The notes under the pieces: model-generated
Told to the model about the DNA's origin: nothing
Seen by the model: the letters and a program-made list of their open reading frames with translations, nothing else
Databases searched by the model: none
Program-made: the position numbers and the translations under genes
In this document: one piece after another, positions 43,982 through 56,600 of the stretch
How positions within the stretch are numbered: position 1 is the first letter of the stretch
Layout: every line of letters starts with the position of its first letter
Source of the DNA: Lithobates sylvaticus
Taxonomy: Eukaryota > Chordata > Amphibia > Anura > Ranidae
Assembly: GCA_028564925.1 (NCBI GenBank)
Contig: CM053029.1
Coordinates: 191,514,940 to 191,578,939 of the forward strand
Direction of reading: 5' to 3'
DNA: 64,000 nt

Positions 43982-45900
43982 ATGGAAAATCGAAGGTACA
44001 CTAGTGAAGAGGCCTACACGTTTCTGAGCATGACAGATAGTGAAGAGGAAGTCACTCATCTGTCAGATTCAGGCTCAGAATACGATCCTGTAGAGGACAG
44101 CGGCTCCATGACAGATAGCTCTGACCACGGAGTTGTGGTCCCTGCCAAGGTCAGGCATACCAGACCCCAATCTTCTTCTGCTGTTGAGGTGCAAGAACCG
44201 CAGGACTCTCGTATGGAGCAGAGAAGTATTAGCGCCACTATTCCTTCTGGTGAACTGGTAAGCACCAGCGGCCTAACACCCTGGTTGTAGTCAAACCAGC
44301 ACTGCAGTAGCATGTGGTGACGTGGCGAGTCCCATAAGTGCAGTTCAAGCTGGTGAGGTGGCAAGCACAAGTAGTGTCCCGCTGCCACCAAGAAAAGACA
44401 GGCCCGTCCTGCCCATAGTGCCCTTCCTGTAGAATTTACCAATCCTAATTGGGAACCCACCACTTCTGCAGCACCCGTACTTCCCCCATTCTCTGGCCAA
44501 CCCGGCATTCAGGTGTAAAAAGGTGATTTTACGTCACTTGATTTTTTTTCGCTGTTTTTCACCGAAGATCTCTATAGATCTATTGTGGACCAAAGCAATT
44601 TGTATGCTGGTCAACACATCGCCACTATTCCCCAGTCCTCCCTTGCCAGAGATTGGAAACCAATTACGATTTCTGAATTTAAGACCTTTCTGGGCCTATC
44701 CCTCGACATGGGCATAACCAAAAAGAGTGATTTGCGGTCATATTGGTCCACTGACCCAATTCACCATATGCCCGTGTTCTCTGCTTCCATGGCCAGGGCA
44801 CGATACGAGCAGATCTTGCGGTTCATGCACTTCAACAACAATGAACTCTGTCGTCCTTGTGGCGACCCTGGATACGAGCTGCTCTACAAAATTCAGCCCC
44901 TCGTAAACCACTTCAACCAACGTTTTGCAGACTTGTTTACTCCCCATCAAGTTGTCTGCGTTGATGAGTCCCTGATTAAGTTTTCTGGCCTCTTGTCATT
45001 TAAACAGTATCTTCCCAGCAAGCGTGCCAGATACGGGGTCAAGATGTATAAGCTCTGTGACAGGGCCATAGGCTATACATGTAGTTTTATGGTCTACGTG
45101 AGAACAGATAGTTGCGTAGAGCCGACAAACTGCCCTGACTACATAGGAAGCGCTGGCAAGATTGTGTGGGACTTGGTGTCACCCTTATTCGGAAAGGGGT
45201 ACCACTTGTACGTGGACAATTATTACACGAGCGTGCCACTTTTTAGTCATTTGTTTGATCATCATATTGGAGCATGTGGCACTGTGCGATCTAATCGCTG
45301 GGGCTTTCCCCAGCAGCTTGTAGATTCCCGTCTTAGGCTGGGGGAGAGAGCCTGCTTGAAGTGTAATGACTTGCTTGCCATGAAGTGGAGGGATAATAAG
45401 AATGCTTTCGTTCTTACCTCTCTTCATGCAGACACAACGGTCCAAATTACTATGGCGACTGGTGTTGTGGAGAAACCCCTCTGTGTTCACGAATATAACC
45501 AAAATATGGGGGGGGGGGTGGACCTCAACGACCAGTTGTTGGCGCTGTACCTAGTTGCCTGTAAGGCCAGATGCTGGTACAAGAAAGTGTCTGTTTATTT
45601 ATTTCAATTGGCTTTGCTGAACGCTCATGTGCTTCCAGGAAGCGATCGTCAGAGCCCTTCTGTTTCCAGACGGTGCTCCTCCTCACCATCCCCAACCAAA
45701 TGCAGTAAGCCGGCTGCATGAGAGGCATTTTCTGTATGTCTTCCCGAGTACCCCTACCCAATGAGCCCCCCAAAGAAAATGTTGTGTCTGTACAAAGCGC
45801 AAATATAGGCGTGACACCCACTATTATTGTCCCTCCTGTCCTGACAATCCTGGTCTTTGCATTGGTGAATGATTTGAGCGCTACCATACACTGGTTGAGT
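43982..45900 (+). pseudogene. piggyBac transposase, frameshifted
   Basis: Starts MENRRYTSEEAYTFLSMTDS at 43982 with an acidic Ser-rich N-terminus. About three frame changes between 44270 and 44520 precede a 1.1-kb open core (44585-45721), and one more near 45640 and two TGA codons lie in the C-terminal part. The core shows all three catalytic aspartates: VVCVDESLIKF, LYVDNYYTS and GGVDLNDQLL. The C-terminal cysteine-rich domain reads KCCVCTKRKYRRDTHYYC, then PSCPDNPGLCIGE. piggyBac transposase excises precisely at TTAA. Dead, but most of the protein is recognisable. Confidence 0.85.
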
Positions 45901-47481
45901 TTTAGCGTAGGGTACAGCATTGTACAGACTAGGCACACTTTCACAGGGTCTCCCAAGATGCCATTGCATTTTGAGAGACCCGAACCTGGAACCGGTTACA
46001 GTTACAACAGTTACAAAAAAAAAAGTGTAAAAAAATAAAAAATAAAAAAAGTAAAAAATACACACAAAAAAATAAAATATAAAAAAAACTAAATTGGTTG
46101 TCGTTTTATTGTTCTCTCTCTCTCTATTCTCTCTCTATTGTTCTGCTCTTTTTACTGTATTCTATTCTGCAATGTTTTATTGGTATTATGTTTTATCATG
46201 TTTGCTTTTCAGGTATGTAATTTTTTTATACGTTACTGTTTACTGTGTTTTATTGTTAACCATTTTTTTTTCAGGTACGCTATTCAGCTGCAGCGCGGAT
46301 TTATTTATCTTGACAGCAACAGCGTTTGCTCCTACGATACATAAAGCCTTGACTCCAGCGCTGTAGGAGGTGATTTAAACACCACAGTTAAAAACAAAAT
46401 GGTGCATGTATGCCCATCATTAGAAGTGGGTGTATGAAGGGAGGTATTCTAATGGTGGGCATACCCACCGATCAATCTCTTTTTTGTTCAGCCCACAGGC
46501 TGCATGAAAAAAAAAGATTACAATATATGCCCAAAAAGGATCAGCAACGTACTGGTATGTTGTTGGACTTTGAATGGTTATACCAGAATGATGCCTGCGG
46601 GTTTAGGTATCATCTTGGTATCATTCTTTTCAGCCAGCAGTTGACTTTCATGTAAAAGCAATCCTAGCAGCTAATTAGCCTCTAGACTGCTTTTACAAGC
46701 AGTGGGAGGGAATGCCCCCCCTCCCACCGTCTTCCATGGTTTTCTCTGGCTCTCCTGTCCCAACAGGGAACCTGAGAATGCAGCCGGTGCTTTCGCAAGC
46801 TGACCATAGAGCTGATCAGAGACCAGAACAAAACCGGAAGCTACGAGCATTTCATGACTCACATTTCGCCGGATATAAACAGCGCCATTGGGAAATTGGG
46901 AAAGCATTTTATAACACCGATCTTGGTGTGGTCAGATGTTTTGAGGGCAGAGGAGAGATCTAGGGTCTAATAGACCCCAATTTATTCAAAAAAGAGTACC
47001 TGTCACTACCTATTGCTATCATAGCGGATATTTACATTCCCTGAGATAACAAAAAATTATTAAAAAAAAAATATAAATGAAAGGAACAGTTTAAAAAAAT
47101 AAAAAGCAAAATAAATAATAATAAAAAAAAAGCACCCCTGTCCCCCCTGCTCTCGCGCAAAGGCGAACACAAGCGTCGGTCTGGTGTCATATGTAAACAG
47201 CAATTTCACCATGCATGTGAGATATCACTGCGAAGGTCAGATCGAGGGCAGTAATTTTAGCAGTAGACCTCCTCCGTAAATCTAAAGTGGTAACCTGTAA
47301 AGGCGTTTAAATGCTTTTAAAAATGTATGTAGTTTGTCGCCGCTGCGCGTTTGTGCGCAATTTTAAAGCATGTCGTGTTTAATATCCATGTACTCGGCCT
47401 AAGATTATCTTTTTTTATTTCATCAAACATTTGGGCAATATAGTGTGTTTTAGTGCATTAAAATGAAAAAAATTGTGTTTT
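45901..47481. other. Non-coding 3' half of the piggyBac element
   Basis: Holds a CT-rich patch (46117-46140), A-rich low-complexity runs (46010-46090, 47050-47130) and, at 46385-46560, a pair of partly inverted words (GTGCATGTATGCCCATCATT / AATGGTGGGCATACCC). I see no frame with homology. The non-coding half resumes after the MITE at 48171 and runs to the right end at 49276. Confidence 0.5.
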
Positions 47482-48170
47482 TTAACCACTAGCTGACCGC
47501 CCACTGTCAAATGACGGCGGGACGGTGCAGCTACTGTGGCGGGCCGCCGTCATATGACGTTGTGTACAATTGTGCCACTGGGGGGCGCGCGCGCGGAGCG
47601 GGAGGCGCGCGCACCCGCCGCGTAGCTGGGGCCCCGGTGCGCGTGCCCGGCGGTCGCGATGACCGCCAGGCACCCGCGATTGCCCGGTAATCGAGCAGGA
47701 CGTGGATCTGTGTGTGTAAACATTACTAGTAAAAAAATAATAATAATAAAAATGCTATAAATCTATCCCCTATTTTGTAGACGCTATAACTTTTGCGCAA
47801 ACCAATCAATATACGCTTATTGCGATTTTTTTTACCAAAAATATGTAGAAGAATACGTATCGGCCTAAACTGAGAAAAAAATTTGTTTAAAAAAAAAAAT
47901 TTGGATATTTATTATAATAAAAAGTAAAAAATATTTTGTTTTTTCAAACTTGTCCCTCTTCTTTTGTTTATAGCGCAAGAAATAAAAAACGCAGAGGTGA
48001 TCAAATACCACCAAAATAAAGCTCTATCTGTGGGGAGAAAATGATAAAAATTTTATTTGGGTACAGCGTTGCATGACCGCGCAATTGTCATTCAAAATGC
48101 GACAGCGCTGAAAGCTGAAAAATGGCTTGGTCAGGAAGGAGGTGTTCGTACCTGGTAGGCAAGTGGTTAA
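47482..48170. mobile_element. TTAA MITE derived from piggyBac, copy in the 3' half
   Basis: TTAA at 47482-47485 and 48167-48170, ends CCACTAGCTGACCGCCC and GGCAAGTGG. A GC-rich 5' part (GGGGCGCGCGCGCGGAGC) is followed by the shared 3' block TTTTGTAGACGCTATAAC and ATATGTAGAAGAATACGTAT. Confidence 0.75.
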
Positions 48171-49276
48171 AAAACAAAATGCGTTTGAAAAATTGCTGCG
48201 CAAATAATGTGTGAAAAAAAAATGAAACACCCACCATTTTAATCTGTAGGGCCTTTGCTTTAAAAAAATATATAATGTTTGGGGGTTCAAAGTAATTTTC
48301 TTGCAATTTTTTTCATGTAAACAAAAAGTGTCAGAAAGGGCTTTGTCTTCAAGTGGTTAGAAGAGTGGATGATCTGTGACATAAGCGTCTAAATGTTGTG
48401 CATAAAATGCCAGGACAGTTCAAAAACCCCCCCAAATGACCCCATTTTGAAAAGTAGACACCCCAAGCCTTTTTGGCTGAGAGGCATGTTGAGTCCATGG
48501 AATATTTTATATTTTGACACAAGTTGCGGGAAGAAGACATTTATTTTGTTTTTTTTGCACAAAGTTGTCACTAAATGATATATTGCTCAAACATCCCAAA
48601 TCCTGAAGGCGGTGATTGGTTTTCGGGGCCCCGTACGTGGCTAGGCTCCCAAAAAGTCCCACACATGTGGTATCTCTGTACTCAGGAGAAGCAGCAGAAT
48701 TTTTTTTTTGTCATTATTCAATTACTTGGGCCAAAAAAATAAAATATTCAATGGGCTCAACATGCCTTTTAGCAATTTCCTTAGGGTGTCTACTTTCCAA
48801 AATGTACTGCCCTGCCATTTTAGCACCTCAAGAAATGAGATAGGCAGTCATAAACCAAAAGCTGTGTAAATTCCAGAAAATGTACCCTAGTTTGTAGACG
48901 CTATAACTTTTGCGCAAACCAATAAATATATGCTTATTGACATTTTTTTACCAAAGACATGTGGCTGAATAGATTTTGGCCTAAATGTATGACTAAAATT
49001 GAGTTTATTGGATTTTTCTTATAACAAAAATAGAAAATATCATTTATTTTCAAAATTTTAGGTATTTTTCCGTTTTTATATCGCAAAAAATAAAAATCAC
49101 AGAGGCAATCAAATACCATAAAAAGAAAGCTCTATTTGTGTGAACAAAAGTACGCAAATTTCGTTTGGGTACAACATTGCATGACCGCGCAATTACCAGT
49201 TAAAACAGCGCAGTGCCAAATTGTAAAAAGTCCTCTGGTCTTTGGCCAGCCAAATGGTCCGGGCTGAAGTTGTTAA

Positions 49277-50007
49277 AAGAGAATTATGTTTTTTGCCCTT
49301 TATACTTACCTAGGTGGATGCAGCATGCGACCAATGCTCTATCTGTCCCCCGGCGCCTCTGCACTGAGAACAGAGCGATCCAACATCGCCTATGGGGATC
49401 GCTGTGAACCAAGCCAATCATAGAGCTGCTGCCTGTCAGTCAGCCGCTCTTCTCTCTGCTCCTCCACGCTCACTGGAGCGCTAAGCTATAGCGGGGAGCG
49501 GTTCTCTGAGGCGGCTATCAGTCCAGGCACCAGGCGCATCCAGACTTCCAGAGTCAGGATGATGCGGTGCCTGGACTGATCTGTGTGATGTCAGCAGAGA
49601 GTGGACTTCAGACCACACTCTGCTGAAAATGAGAGAAGCCCAGCCAAACGCGCTCATGCATGACTTCTCCTATAATTATTTGCAATCACAATATGAAGTA
49701 CAGCCATGTAACTTTTACATTATACACATAATAAGTTGCTTTTGGAAATTTAAAAAGTTACTTACCATTATTTTTTTTCAGTAAGCTCTGTTATATAAAA
49801 GAATAAAAAAAAAATATTATTATTAGATCACCAGAAATTAAAATTAGGTTAAATGAGAAAAAAAAAATATACATATATTTTGTATAGTTAGTAAAAGAAA
49901 TGATATATGTACACACATACTATATGTATAATCACGCACATATAACAAAACAAAATGTGTGTGTGTGTATTATTTATACATACATACACACACATCTATA
50001 CATACAT
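49277..50007. other. Unidentified repeat-like and AT-rich sequence
   Basis: 49277-49680 begins TATACTTACCTAGGTGGATG and has short inverted words (GGCACCAGGCGCATCC / GATGCGGTGCCTGG, 49529-49573), like another non-coding repeat. 49680-50007 is AT-rich with (AC)n and (AT)n patches. No gene. Confidence 0.4.
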
Positions 50008-50570
50008 ACTGGCCACTTTATTATGTACAGCTTTCATAGAACTGTTTTGAGTGCAGAACTGGAAGGAGCCATCAGAAGATGGGTACACTGTAGTCATAAA
50101 GGGATGAACATGGTCAGCAACAATACTCAGGTAGGCCGTGGAGTTTAAACGATACTCAATTGTTACTAAGGGGCCCATAGTGTGGCAAGAAAATATCCCC
50201 TCTACACCATTACACCACCACAAGCCTGAACCGTTGATAAAAGGCAAGTTGGATGCATGCTTTCATTTTTTTCAATGCAAAATTAAAAGACCCTGCCATC
50301 TGATTGTCACAGCCGAAAATGAGACTCATTAGACCAGTCAATATTTTTTTAATCTTCTATTGCCAAAATCTAGTGAGCCTGTGCCAATTGTAGCCTCAAT
50401 ATCATGTACTTAGATGACAGGAGTGGCACCCAGTGTAGTCTTCTGCTGCTGTAGCCCATCTACTTGAAGGTTCAATGTGTTTAGCATAAAGAGATGGTAT
50501 TCTGCAAACCTTGGTTGTAAATAGTGGTTATTTGAGTAACTACTAAAATCTCTAATCAGTCTTTACCATT
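50008..50570 (-). pseudogene. Tc1/mariner transposase fragment of a second family
   Basis: Minus-strand reading WWCNGVEGIFSCHTMGPLVT, then IEYRLNSTAYLSIVADHVHP and FMTTVYPSSDG is the middle of a Tc1-type transposase (the usual VMVWGIFSWHT-GPL..IE region). Upstream parts around 50290-50540 continue in broken frames. No ends were found except a CTGGCCACTTTATTATGTAC word at 50008 that resembles a terminus. Old and dead. Confidence 0.65.
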
Positions 50571-51094
50571 AAAAACTCTGAACTCAGATATCAAGTAGGG
50601 ATTTTCGCACACACATAACCAATGGTGTACAGTACATAAGGGACACACACGTACCGCACCCCCTATCCATGCGTCCCTGCCCCTATATCTACATGCAGGG
50701 TTGTTTTTTTTGTAAGCATGTGATTAGAGCCAAAGGCTCTAATAGACTTCAAGAAAAGGTGGCCATGGGGTGGGGAACACTGTGCTCAAAGCCCACCCAC
50801 TTGTGTGACATTAGAAAATTTATGAATCGCTATTGTGACACTGATTCTCCTCCTGGTCAATCAGTGGAAAAGGGTCCTGAGACACGATTGGCCATGATGA
50901 GGGGTAAGCCACCATAGCCGTGACATGGATGGGGTAAGTGCCACTACTGGCGGGCAGCCAACGGGCGAGCAAAGTAGTGATCAAACGAAAATATTTTATA
51001 CATCTAGCTGCATAAATGAATTTTGTTGCTGAGATTATTATTTTTTTTTTAAATGAAAAGCTGTACAGAAAAAAGTAGCCACTGAGTGTAGATA

Positions 51095-51097
<3 letters not shown>
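50571..51097. other. No gene recognised
   Basis: Unique-looking sequence without coding or repeat structure. Confidence 0.5.
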
Positions 51098-51176
<79 letters not shown>

Positions 51177-51240
51177 TACATGCTCACACACACACACACA
51201 CACACAAACACATACATAAATATACATACATACATACACA
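51098..51240. repeat. (GT)n-(TA)n-(CA)n microsatellite
   Basis: TGTGTG, then about 60 bp of TA, then CACACA, making a self-complementary hairpin, followed by CATA repeats. Confidence 0.95.
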
Positions 51241-51603
51241 ACAAGATACATATAATAAACACAATGGAACTAGGGGTCAATGGCGCTACCTATAACATGA
51301 ACAACATAAAGGTTGGCTAAGGAACTGCAGGACATAAAGGTTCACACAAAGATCTAAGTGTGTAACCCCAACCCCTATCAGCCAAAGCTAGATGCTGAAA
51401 GAAAAACCCCTCTATATAGGGACAGCACCTCAGAACAGTGTGAATTGGCAAAGAAGCACAGTGGAGCCCACTAAACAAAAATGCCTCCAAACCTCCCAAT
51501 TGATAATTGTGTGATAATATAGTGCAAATCCAAAGTGGTAATATGAAAAGTACACAAAGCTATATGTAAACCATGAAGCTCCTATCAACATCACACACTC
51601 TAA

Positions 51604-52029
51604 AGCCCCATACACACGGTCGGACTTTTTCATGGATTCTGTCCGATCGGACAAGGTTGTTGAAAAATCAGACCATGTGTATGCACCATCGGACAGTGTT
51701 CGTCGGTTTGTCCGACGGACAAAGTCTTATCTCCTGCTGGAAAGATTTGCCGTCAACCCGGTCCGATCACACCAAACCCGATCGTGTGTACGGTTGTCCG
51801 ACCGGACAAAGTGCTACGCATGCTCAGATCACATTACAAGACCAAAGCTATTGGCTACTAGCCTCTACGTAGTCCCGTCGTAGGCAACAAACGTCACCAC
51901 GTTCAAAATGATCGGATTTTCCGACAACTTTGTCCGACCGTGTGTACGCAAAACCAACATCAGACAAAGTATGACGGACATGGTCCGACGGACCTGGTCC
52001 GCGGATTGTCCGACCGTGTGTATGGGGCT
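51604..52029. mobile_element. Harbinger-type MITE in the left arm
   Basis: Ends AGCCCCATACACACGGTCGG and CCGTGTGTATGGGGCT, the same termini as Harbinger copy A, so probably mobilised by that transposase. Inside are the TTTGTCCGACGG words of the copy A subterminal region. Absent from the right arm. Confidence 0.85.
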
Positions 52030-52032
52030 TTA

Positions 52033-52435
52033 GGCCCCTTTCACTCGAGGCGGACTCCGCTTGCACGGAGCCCGCCTCTGTCCGTCGGCTCAGCGGGAGA
52101 TCTCTCCGTTGATCTCCGCTGAGCCGGCGGATGACAAGCCTCTCTCCGCTCACTGAGCGGGGAGGGGCTTGCGAGCGACGCTGGTCTCTATGGAGAGATC
52201 GGATGAAAACGGACAGTGTGTCCTTTTTTATCAGATCTCACCCGATCCGATCCGCCAGCGACGGATCTGGACGTGGGGCCATACGTCTGCTTTTGGCGGA
52301 TCGGACCGGGTCGGATGTCAGTGGACATGTCTCCGCTGACATCCGACGCTCCATAGGCTAACATGGAGCGCCCGTTCAGATCCGCCGTCAAAACTGACAG
52401 GCGGATCTGAACAGTCCGTCCATGTAAAAGGGGCC
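52033..52435. mobile_element. Second TWA MITE in the left arm
   Basis: TTA duplications at 52030-52032 and 52436-52438, ends GGCCCCTTTCACTCG and CATGTAAAAGGGGCC. GC-rich body with inverted GGCGGATC/GATCCGCC words. The right arm has the empty site CTCTTATGCTTAATAAC in reverse. Confidence 0.8.
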
Positions 52436-52619
52436 TTATGCTTAATAACTAAAATAGCGATCAGTGCAAGAAATCACATTAATCGATATATAATGTCCAA
52501 AATAAACTTTCTAAAAAAGTCCAAGAAGTACACTGGTCCAAAAATGTGTAAAATAAAATGTGACAGAAAACTAAAAAATCAAAAAACAAAAGTCCAAATA
52601 TCAAATACCACCATAAAAA

Positions 52620-52679
<60 letters not shown>

Positions 52680-52706
52680 ATAGATAGATATAGTTATATA
52701 GATATA

Positions 52707-52765
<59 letters not shown>
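52620..52765. repeat. (TA)n / (GATATA)n microsatellite
   Basis: Two TA blocks separated by GATATA units. The counterpart in the right arm (59213-59230) is much shorter, so it expanded after arm formation. Confidence 0.95.
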
Positions 52766-52766
<1 letters not shown>

Positions 52767-52833
52767 GTATATAGATTAAGATGTGCAAAAATGGTATCCA
52801 AAAAAATGTATATGTCCAAAAACACAGTATTTG

Positions 52834-52872
52834 ATCGCTGCTGAAGACGTCTATGACAAAACGCGTACGACA
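52834..52872 (+). ncRNA. Hammerhead-like motif, one core base changed
   Basis: CTGAAGA (52841-52847) fits CUGANGA, then CGTC-TAT-GAC as a short stem II, then AAAA in place of GAAA, and ACGCGTA, where C-GC-G forms the minimal helix III before U-A. Same geometry as the ribozyme at 39712-39757. The changed core G suggests that it no longer cleaves. Confidence 0.4.
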
Positions 52873-52884
52873 GAGCAACGCACA

Positions 52885-53624
52885 TGTTAGGTACCTGAGT
52901 GATGAGCCTGACTTTGCTGGGAGAGGGCCTCTCTTACGGCTCTGGTTCAGGGCCCACCGAAGTGGAGACAGTGGTCCCGTGAGCACAGCGGGGTAGGAGT
53001 GCCTGGACTGGATGCGGTGGCAAGTGTAGCTGGCCGATAACACTCCTCTGGAAGCTGAGACTGGTAGGCAACGGAGCAGGTTCCGGATACAGGATGCCCC
53101 CGAGATGACGCCAGCGATCCTGGGGATGTGCAGCATGTAGAGAAGGAGGCAGAGGGGTAGTCAGGCAGGCCGGGTCTGGTACACTTGGCAGGCAGGTAAG
53201 TGGGTTCAGGCAGAAGAGTAGTCAAGCAGGCAGGAGGTCAGCGTTCAGTAGCAATCAAGCAGAGTCAACAAGCCGGGATCAGGGGTGGAGAAGGCAGCAG
53301 AGTCAAACGGAAGCCGGGTCAGGTTTTCAGGAGGGTTCAGACAGAGACAGGTTTCACAGGGATAAGACTGCAGACGAACAGCACCAGTACAGTGCAACTG
53401 CCACTCTTTTTAAAGGGCCACTGGTGCCAAACAGCGCCAGCGCGTCACGTGTGCGCCCGCGATGCGCGCGCCCGCGATGCGCGCGCCCGCGCTCGCCGCG
53501 CACGCGCGCGCGCCTGAGAAGTCCGCCGGAGCGCACCCCCGTTTCGGCGCCCGGATGAATCAGCGGTGCGTGTGCGCATGCGCGCATGCCGATTCGACCG
53601 CACATCGCGAGTGGGACCCTGACA
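52885..53624 (-). repeat. 3' LTR of the gypsy element
   Basis: 740 bp, longer than its partner by one 15-bp tandem copy of a CGATGCGCGCGCCCG-type word. A G-rich polypurine-like tract (minus strand, about 53636-53625) lies next to it. Confidence 0.9.
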
Positions 53625-56600
53625 TTGCCCCCCCACAAGGGGCAACCTCCGGGTGCCCAATTGGTCATCCTTTTCGGGGTGCGAGATGAAAAAGGCACGA
53701 ATTAGTCTCTTGGCATGTATGTTGTCCTCGGGTTCCCAGGAGTTACTTTCCGGACCGTAGCCCTTCCATTTGATTAGAAATTGTCTTTGCCCTTGTCGCC
53801 TTCTGCAATCCAGGACAACCTCCACCTCGTACTCCTCGTTTCCATCCACTAGGACAGGGTCAGGAGGCCCGGACTCCCTATTGGGGAAGGGATCGGGCAC
53901 CGAGGGCTTCAACAAGGAGACATGAAATACGGGGTGTACCCTCATGGTGTCAGGCAGGGACAGTTCATAGGACACCTCATTAATCTTCCTCTTTACAGGA
54001 AAAGGGCCCAGGAACTTGGGTGCCAACTTCTTAGATGGGCAGGCTAACTTTAAATTAGACGAAGAAAGCCATACCTGATCCCCGATTTGCAGATTTAGTT
54101 CTCCTCTCCTCTTCTGGTCAAAGGCCTTCTTACTGTCCGCCTGGGCCTTGGTTATGGCATCCTGAAGAACCAGATTGTTGCGGCTAAGGAAAGTCACCGT
54201 GTCCTGGACTGCTGGAACAGAGGATTCTGCAAGAAAATCGGGGAGAAAGGTTAGATGGAACCCATAATTAGCAAAGAACGGGGACTGCCCCGTGGTTGAG
54301 TGGCTGGCATTGTTATATGCAAATTCCGCTAAGGGCAGTAGAGACACCCAATCGTCCTGCACGAATGAAGTGAAACACCTAATGTATTGTTCAAGGGTCT
54401 GGTTCGTGCGCTCAGTCTGCCCGTTGGTCTGTGGGTGGTAAGCCGAGGATAGGGCCAGCTCGATTTTCAAGCTCTCACATAGTGCCCTCCAGAACCGAGA
54501 GGTGAACTGGACTCCCCTGTCCGAAACTATGTTCTTGGGTACCCCGTGTAACCTAATGATCTCTCGAATAAACACACGGGCCGTCTCTGCTGCGGATGGA
54601 GTTCCCCTTAGGGGCAGAAAGTGGGCCATTTTTGAGAGTCGATCAACGACTACAAAGATGGCCGTGTGGCCTTCAGAGGGTGGCAACTCGACAATGAAGT
54701 CCATCGTAATCATACGCCAGGGACGGTCGGGTGCAGGAAGCGGCTTAAGTAGGCCCCAGGCTCGGCCCCTAGTGGTCTTGCTCCGGGAACATACTGGGCA
54801 GGAGCTAACGTACTTGGAACAGAATTCCTTTAGACCAGGCCACCAGAAGGTGCGTTGCACCAGGTCAAGGGTCTTACGGGCCCCAAAGTGTCCTGCTAGT
54901 GGATGATCATGGAGGAGGGCCAATACTTTAACCCGAACGGGTTCGGGGACAAACACCTGGCTATCCTTCCACAGCAATCCCTCCCTTGGGGTTAATGCCA
55001 GGCCCGGGGGAAGGAGCGGGTTCAGGGATGCCTCCCTGATCTGGGACAGTAAGTCTGGTTGTAACAAGAGGAAACTGCTTGCGGGAAGGATGGTATCCGG
55101 AGGTGTAGGGTCTTTAGGGCAGTCATACATGCGGGAGAGGGCGTCAGGCTTCACATTCTTAGATCCAGGCCGGTAGGTAATGTGGAAGTTGAAACGAGAG
55201 AAGAACAGGGCCCAGCGGGCTTGTCGTGGTTTTAAGCGTTTCGCCGTCCTCAAATATTCGAGATTTTTGTGGTCTGTGTATATTAACACAGGATGAACTG
55301 CCCCCTCCAGCAAGTACCGCCATTCCTCCAATGCTGATTTAATGGCTAGCAGTTCTCGGTCTCCCACGTCATAGTTCCTTTCAGCAGGGGAGAGTTTCCG
55401 GGAAAAGAAGCCCACAGGGTGCATTAGGTCATTATTGCCCTGGCGTTGGGAGACCACGGCTCCCACTGCTACCTCGGAGGCATCTACTTCCAGGATGTAT
55501 GGGAGAGATGGGTCAGGGTGACTGAGGATGGGGGCGGATGTGAATCGCCCCTTAAGTTTTTCAAATGCCTCCTGAGCTTCCGGACCCCAATGAAACCGTA
55601 CGTTCTGCCTTGTTAGCTGCGTGATTGGTGAAATGATGGCCGAGAACCCCTTGATGAACTTCCTGTAAAAGTTCGCAAATCCGACAAAACGCTGCACACC
55701 CTTTTTGTCAGAGGGGGCCGGCCAGTCTAGTACAGCAGCGACCTTTTGTGGGTCCATCTCAATGCCTGCTGGGGAGATCTCTAGTCCCAAGAAGTTGATG
55801 CTCTGCTGCTCGAAGGTGCATTTCTCTGCCTTGGCGTATAATCCGTGTTGACGGAGACGGAGCAAGACTCGGCCCACATGATCCCGATGTTGCTCAAGCG
55901 TCCTGGAAAAGATCAGGATGTCATCCAGGTATACAATGACAAAAATGTCCAGGAAGTCTCTGAAGACCTCATTTATGAGGTGCTGGAAGGTGGCCGGGGC
56001 ATTACAGAGGCCAAAGGGCATGACCAGGTATTTGTAATGCCCGAAGCGGGTGCGAAAAGCAGTCTTCCACTCGTCACCTGGTCGAATGCGGACCAGGTTG
56101 TAGGCCCCCCTTAAGTCCAGTTTGGAGAATATGGTGGCCGCTCTTAGTTTTTGGAACAGTTCAGGGATTAAGGGTAGAGGATATCGGTTTTTGATCGTAA
56201 TTTTATTTAGTTCCCGATAATCTACACAGGGTCGGAGGGACTGGTCTTTCTTGGTCACAAAGAATATGCCGGCCCCGGCAGGAGAAGTGGAGTGACGGAT
56301 GAACCCCTTCTTCAGATTCTCCGAGATGTAGGCCTTCAGGGCCTCTTGTTCCTTCTCAGAAAGGGGGAAGATACGCCCAAATGGAATCTCAGCTCCCGGC
56401 AAAAGTTCAATAGGGCAATCGTAGGTGCGGTGTGGAGGTAGAGAATCCGCCCCTCGTTTGCTAAAAACGTCCAGGAATTCATGGTAGGGTTCCGGCACTA
56501 CTTGACCAAGGTTAACATCCGAGTCCAGACAAAGAAGCGTAGTGGGTGGTGCCGAAACTTCATGTAGGCAGTGCTCCAAGCAGTAGGGGGACTGGAACTT

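Noticed and set aside
45718-46366. Plus-strand frames with hydrophobic runs after the piggyBac core
   Set aside because: T-rich low-complexity sequence; the true reading here is the cysteine-rich transposase tail and then non-coding DNA.
51038-51320. Frames of alternating Tyr/Ile or Cys/Val
   Set aside because: Products of TA and GT microsatellites.
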